From NCBI RefSeq assembly GCF_029674545.1, contig NZ_CP121354.1, positions 5,093,001-5,157,000 on the forward strand: 64,000 nucleotides of DNA. Reading direction: 5' to 3'. The notes under the pieces were generated by a model, which searched no databases, had not been told where the DNA came from, and saw only the letters and a program-made list of their open reading frames with translations. The position numbers and the translations under genes are program-made. Below are positions 61,153-64,000 of this stretch, piece by piece. The DNA comes from Mesorhizobium sp. WSM4904 (GTDB taxonomy: Bacteria; Pseudomonadota; Alphaproteobacteria; Rhizobiales; Rhizobiaceae). The first letter of the stretch is position 1. Each line of letters opens with the position of its first letter.

Positions 61153-62493
61153 GGTAGTGTGCTGAGAGTTCTGCAAATTCGCTGAGAGAGGGCGGTCATG
61201 GCAGGCTGGTGATTGTTCACGTCACCTGATTCCCGCGAAGGAACGCCACCATGACCAAGATCGAAGATAAATCCGCCATAGCTGCCGTCAAAGACATTCT
61301 GCTTTCGAACCCGGATGGGCTGCACGAAGTGATCCGCGCAGTGATGCAGGAGGTCCTCGAGGCCGAGATGGACGAGGCGCTGGGCGCTTCGAAGAGCGAA
61401 CGGACACCGGAGCGGCTCGGCTATCGCTCTGGGTATTACGGCCGCACGCTTGTCACCCGTGTCGGCAAGCTGGAGCTGCGGGTTCCGCAGGACCGGCAGG
61501 GGCGCTTCTCCACCGAGCTGTTCGAGCGCTACCAGCGCTCCGAGCGGGCCTTGGTGGCGACGCTTGCCGAGATGTACGTGCAAGGCGTGTCGACCCGCAA
61601 GGTCAAGGCGATCACCGAGGAGCTGTGCGGGCATGCCTTCTCGGCCTCGTCGATCTCGGCCATCAACAAACGGCTGGACGAAAGCCTGAAGGCCTTTGCC
61701 GAGCGCCCGCTTCAAGAGCCCTTTGCTTACCTCGTGCTCGATGCCCGCTACGAGAAGGTGCGCGAGGCCGGCATCGTCATGAGCCAGGCGGTGCTGATCG
61801 CGGTCGGCATCGACTGGGACGGGCGGCGCCAGATCCTGGCCGTGGAGATGGCCAATCGCGAGAGCCGCTCGGCCTGGAAGGACTTCCTCGTGGCGCTCAA
61901 GGCGCGCGGTCTCAGGGGCGTCGAACTGGTCGTGTCCGACGACCATGCCGGCCTGGTCGCGGCGATCGGCGAGGTGATTCCGGAAGCGGCCTGGCAACGC
62001 TGCTACGTGCACTTCCTCAGGAACGCGCTCGATCACCTGCCGCGCAAGCACGGCGACGACTGCCTGCAGGAGCTCAGATGGCTCTACGACCGGCGCGACC
62101 TCGCCGAGGCCAAGGCCGATCTCGCCGCGTGGCTTGCCAAATGGTCGGGCCGCTATCCGCGGCTGACGACGTGGGTGGAGGAGACCATCGAGCGCACGCT
62201 GACCTTCTTTCGCCTGCCGCGCCAGCACCACAAGCACCTGAAGTCGACCAACATGCTGGAACGCCTCAACGAAGAGATCAGGCGCCGCACCTATGTCGTG
62301 CGCATCTTTCCCAACGCCGAAAGCTGCCTGCGCCTGGTCAGGGCGCTGGCCGTCGAAACCAACGAAAACTGGATGGAGGCCAACCGCTACATCAACATGG
62401 ACGACCTGCGCGAGCACAAGAAGCTCGCTCTGCGCCAAGCCGCATGACCAGCCTCATGGCCGCCCCTTTTTGCAGAACTTGACGCACACAACC
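61153..62493 (+). mobile_element. IS256-family insertion sequence
   Basis: Ends GGTAGTGTGC...AGTTCTGCAAA (61153-61179) and the inverted GGTTGTGTGC...AGTTCTGCAAA (62493 inward). The 8-bp direct repeat CGACCGCT flanks it at 61145-61152 and 62494-62501, the expected target duplication. It contains one transposase gene. Confidence 0.9.
61251..62447 (+). CDS. IS256-family transposase
   Basis: A protein of 398 residues of the Mutator-like type. DDE candidates are Asp at about 164 (YLVLDARYEKVRE), Asp at about 230 (VVSDDHAGLVAAIG) and Glu at about 337 (TNMLERLNEEIRRRT). No frameshift or stop. Likely active. Confidence 0.93.
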   Translation: MTKIEDKSAIAAVKDILLSNPDGLHEVIRAVMQEVLEAEMDEALGASKSERTPERLGYRSGYYGRTLVTRVGKLELRVPQDRQGRFSTELFERYQRSERALVATLAEMYVQGVSTRKVKAITEELCGHAFSASSISAINKRLDESLKAFAERPLQEPFAYLVLDARYEKVREAGIVMSQAVLIAVGIDWDGRRQILAVEMANRESRSAWKDFLVALKARGLRGVELVVSDDHAGLVAAIGEVIPEAAWQRCYVHFLRNALDHLPRKHGDDCLQELRWLYDRRDLAEAKADLAAWLAKWSGRYPRLTTWVEETIERTLTFFRLPRQHHKHLKSTNMLERLNEEIRRRTYVVRIFPNAESCLRLVRALAVETNENWMEANRYINMDDLREHKKLALRQAA

Positions 62494-62518
62494 CGACCGC
62501 TGCGCTTACTCATGGTTT

Positions 62519-62845
62519 TTACCCATGGTTTTGCACGAACTTTCGGCAAGCGGGCGATAATTGTTCGATCCTCTCCGCAAGGTCGCACTTTCCCATCGGT
62601 ATCGTGGGGCAAAGCCGTGCGTAGTCGCGACGACATGCCTTGCCTTCGAAAAGTTTGAAGGTTCTTACCTGCTTCGGGTTAGTTCCGCTGACTGAACTGG
62701 GCACCAGCCCCGTACCGATGTCCATCGCTCCATCGCGGCCGGCGCCTTTGCCGCCTCCTCCTTTCGCGCATGCAGCACCGCCAAAGGCGGCGGAAACAAA
62801 ACTTGCACCCAACATGGAAAGCAAAGCACGGCGTAACATAAACAT
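62519..62845 (-). CDS. Secreted Cys-rich-repeat protein
   Basis: A protein of 108 residues: signal peptide (MLGASFVSAAFGGAACA), Gly/Lys-rich segment, then CRRDYARLCPTIPMGKC and LSPACRKFVQNHG, a cysteine-rich-repeat pattern. GGAG lies eight bases before the ATG. It ends 26 bp from the IS256 right end. Confidence 0.65.
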   Translation of the reverse strand: MFMLRRALLSMLGASFVSAAFGGAACAKGGGGKGAGRDGAMDIGTGLVPSSVSGTNPKQVRTFKLFEGKACRRDYARLCPTIPMGKCDLAERIEQLSPACRKFVQNHG

Positions 62846-62903
62846 TGTCCGATCTCCCCTCCACTAGCACGCTACGAACTGCCGTTTGCAGCAGCTCCCG
62901 AAA

Positions 62904-64000
62904 CTACTCGGGCGAAACGGAACCGACGTGCCCTAGCCGGAACGGCAGCCTCATCTGCTTGGACGACATCGCCGACAAAGCCCGTCGCGACGAGCCCCCC
63001 GACCACTGCTTGTCTGCCGAGCTCATGAACTGGGGAGGCGTCATCCGGTCGACGCACGCGGTCGTCAACTTGCGTGTGGGATTTGCCAGGAAATCGGCAA
63101 CCACCTCAGACCCGCAAGGATCGGAATCGATTACATCGTGCCCAATTCCGCGAAAGACGACCACTTGCCCGAGAGCAAGCGCTTCGGCCGCGCGGTTTGC
63201 CCACTCGGTCGGAGTCGCCGGATCGTACTCACCCGACAACAAAAGAGTGGGTATGTCGGTATGGCGCGGCCGGATTTGAGGCGTCGATCCGTTGATATCT
63301 TTCCAAATGGGGCACCCCCACGAATATTCATCCGACTGAGCCCATTTCACCCAGTATTTGCTACTTTCTTTGCTCCAATCCGGGCGACCATTATCTGAAC
63401 ATGTCACAGAATAATCCATCCCCTGTGAAATCTCCAGATCCTCTGGTTCAAATGCCAACTCAGCCAGCGGTTCGTAATCCTGCTTATATGTCCTCTCGAT
63501 CAACTCCGGCAACATTAAGATATCTTCACGGTCATATAGCATTCCAAAAATAAGCTCCAGGAAATCCACTCCGGAAAAGTACTTGTATCGATATTTCTTT
63601 TCTTTACTTCTCAACAACAACGGCTGCCTGTCTAACTGAGTAGAAATCAACTGAACCGCTTTCGATATGTTTTCCATGCATATATCTTGCTTCCGACAAT
63701 CTCTCTCAAGTACTTTTAACGACTTTTCAAGACTTTCACCGTCTTCTGCAATATAATTAACGTCTAATGGAACAACAGAATCGAGTATGCTTGCCGAAAT
63801 CCCTTCCGGGTGCCGATTCATCACTTCCAGTGCAAGTCTGGTTCCGTAGGAAACACCGTAGAGAACCCATTTCTCTATGCCGAGAGCGCTTCGAAGGTCA
63901 TTGATGTCCTCGGCATTTTCCCCGGTATTGTAGGAGTCGAGATCAACCCCCCTGGCGATCAGCGCGGTCTTACACGCGATAAGCTCTTTCTGCCGGAAGG
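62904..64000 (-). CDS. TAP-like alpha/beta hydrolase, 5' end outside window
   Basis: At least 365 residues, open at the window edge. GVSYGTRLALEVMNRHP holds the nucleophile Ser (GxSxG). LLLSGEYDPATP gives the Asp and GIGHDVIDSD the His, so the triad is complete. The C-terminal TAP-like segment is typical of proline iminopeptidase or tripeptidyl-type enzymes. Base composition is clearly more AT-rich than the neighbours between 63300 and 63800, a sign of transfer. Confidence 0.75.
   Translation of the reverse strand, partial: FRQKELIACKTALIARGVDLDSYNTGENAEDINDLRSALGIEKWVLYGVSYGTRLALEVMNRHPEGISASILDSVVPLDVNYIAEDGESLEKSLKVLERDCRKQDICMENISKAVQLISTQLDRQPLLLRSKEKKYRYKYFSGVDFLELIFGMLYDREDILMLPELIERTYKQDYEPLAELAFEPEDLEISQGMDYSVTCSDNGRPDWSKESSKYWVKWAQSDEYSWGCPIWKDINGSTPQIRPRHTDIPTLLLSGEYDPATPTEWANRAAEALALGQVVVFRGIGHDVIDSDPCGSEVVADFLANPTRKLTTACVDRMTPPQFMSSADKQWSGGSSRRALSAMSSKQMRLPFRLGHVGSVSPE

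Overview
The window is chromosome-like, high-GC alphaproteobacterial DNA, most likely Mesorhizobium or a close Phyllobacteriaceae relative. This is inferred from family content (DUF982, DUF1236, DUF2934, DUF2167, a SyrA/ExoX-like repressor, an ExsH-PrsD-PrsE-like set, GcrA), from GTTC-N7-GTTC LexA boxes, from GGAAC-N16/17-CGTT sigma-EcfG promoters, and from dense palindromic intergenic repeats. No rRNA, tRNA or CRISPR array was found.

Layout. 1-7.0 kb: a prophage-derived or domesticated control module. Minus-strand early genes (DUF6456-like, a replication-type protein, a GcrA-like protein carrying an in-frame repeat, a Cro-like HTH protein) diverge from an S24/LexA-type repressor. The repressor's 17-bp operators recur in front of a separate small gene at 6.6 kb, with a DUF2167 membrane protein and a TPR protein in between. 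7.3-13 kb: small stress-type genes (DUF2934, three DUF1236 proteins, DUF982, microproteins), several behind sigma-EcfG promoters. 13.4-16 kb: a GGDEF/EAL protein. 16.1-17.5 kb: an IS110/IS1111-type element inserted in a palindromic repeat. 17.6-22.3 kb: small membrane genes, a winged-helix/TPR regulator, a methyltransferase and a glycine-rich secreted protein. 22.8-27.2 kb: an orphan TadE/TadG-like set with two head-to-head TadG-like paralogues, and an FkbM methyltransferase. 27.5-31.6 kb: small genes, a cupin, and dinB with two LexA boxes. 31.7-32.2 kb: a GIY-YIG nuclease gene framed by perfect 67-bp inverted repeats. 32.4-38.9 kb: an aldose epimerase broken by one TAG codon, an SRPBCC protein, a divergent phospholipase D/patatin pair and an SDR. 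39.7-44.3 kb: an RTX-type GH16 glycanase with its type I exporter (prsDE). 45-54.8 kb: a polyamine-type ABC transporter, a GlxA-type regulator, a DMT exporter, a FAD oxidoreductase and a class III aminotransferase, probably for amine or amino-acid use. 54.9-61 kb: a second winged-helix/TPR regulator beside a second methyltransferase, an M20 amidohydrolase, DUF982, VanZ-like and 3-methyladenine glycosylase genes. 61.2-62.5 kb: an IS256 element with an 8-bp target duplication. 62.5-64 kb: a Cys-rich secreted protein and a lower-GC TAP-like hydrolase running off the edge.

Four repeat families recur. A is a pair of small hairpins around CTCCCCC...GGGGGAG, at least nine loci, one inside a coding region. 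B is a block of about 218 bp in two inverted copies at 21.2 and 34.0 kb. C is the GIY-YIG-associated palindrome at 16.0, 31.7 and 32.2 kb. D is the GCAATTCC...GGAATTGC-type element at 7.6, 12.6 and 29.7 kb. The most unusual observations are the GIY-YIG gene with its inverted family C repeats and an apparent gene-less derivative at 16.0 kb, the repressor operators shared across 2.7 kb, the GcrA-like protein that has absorbed a repeat, and the set of sigma-EcfG promoters.
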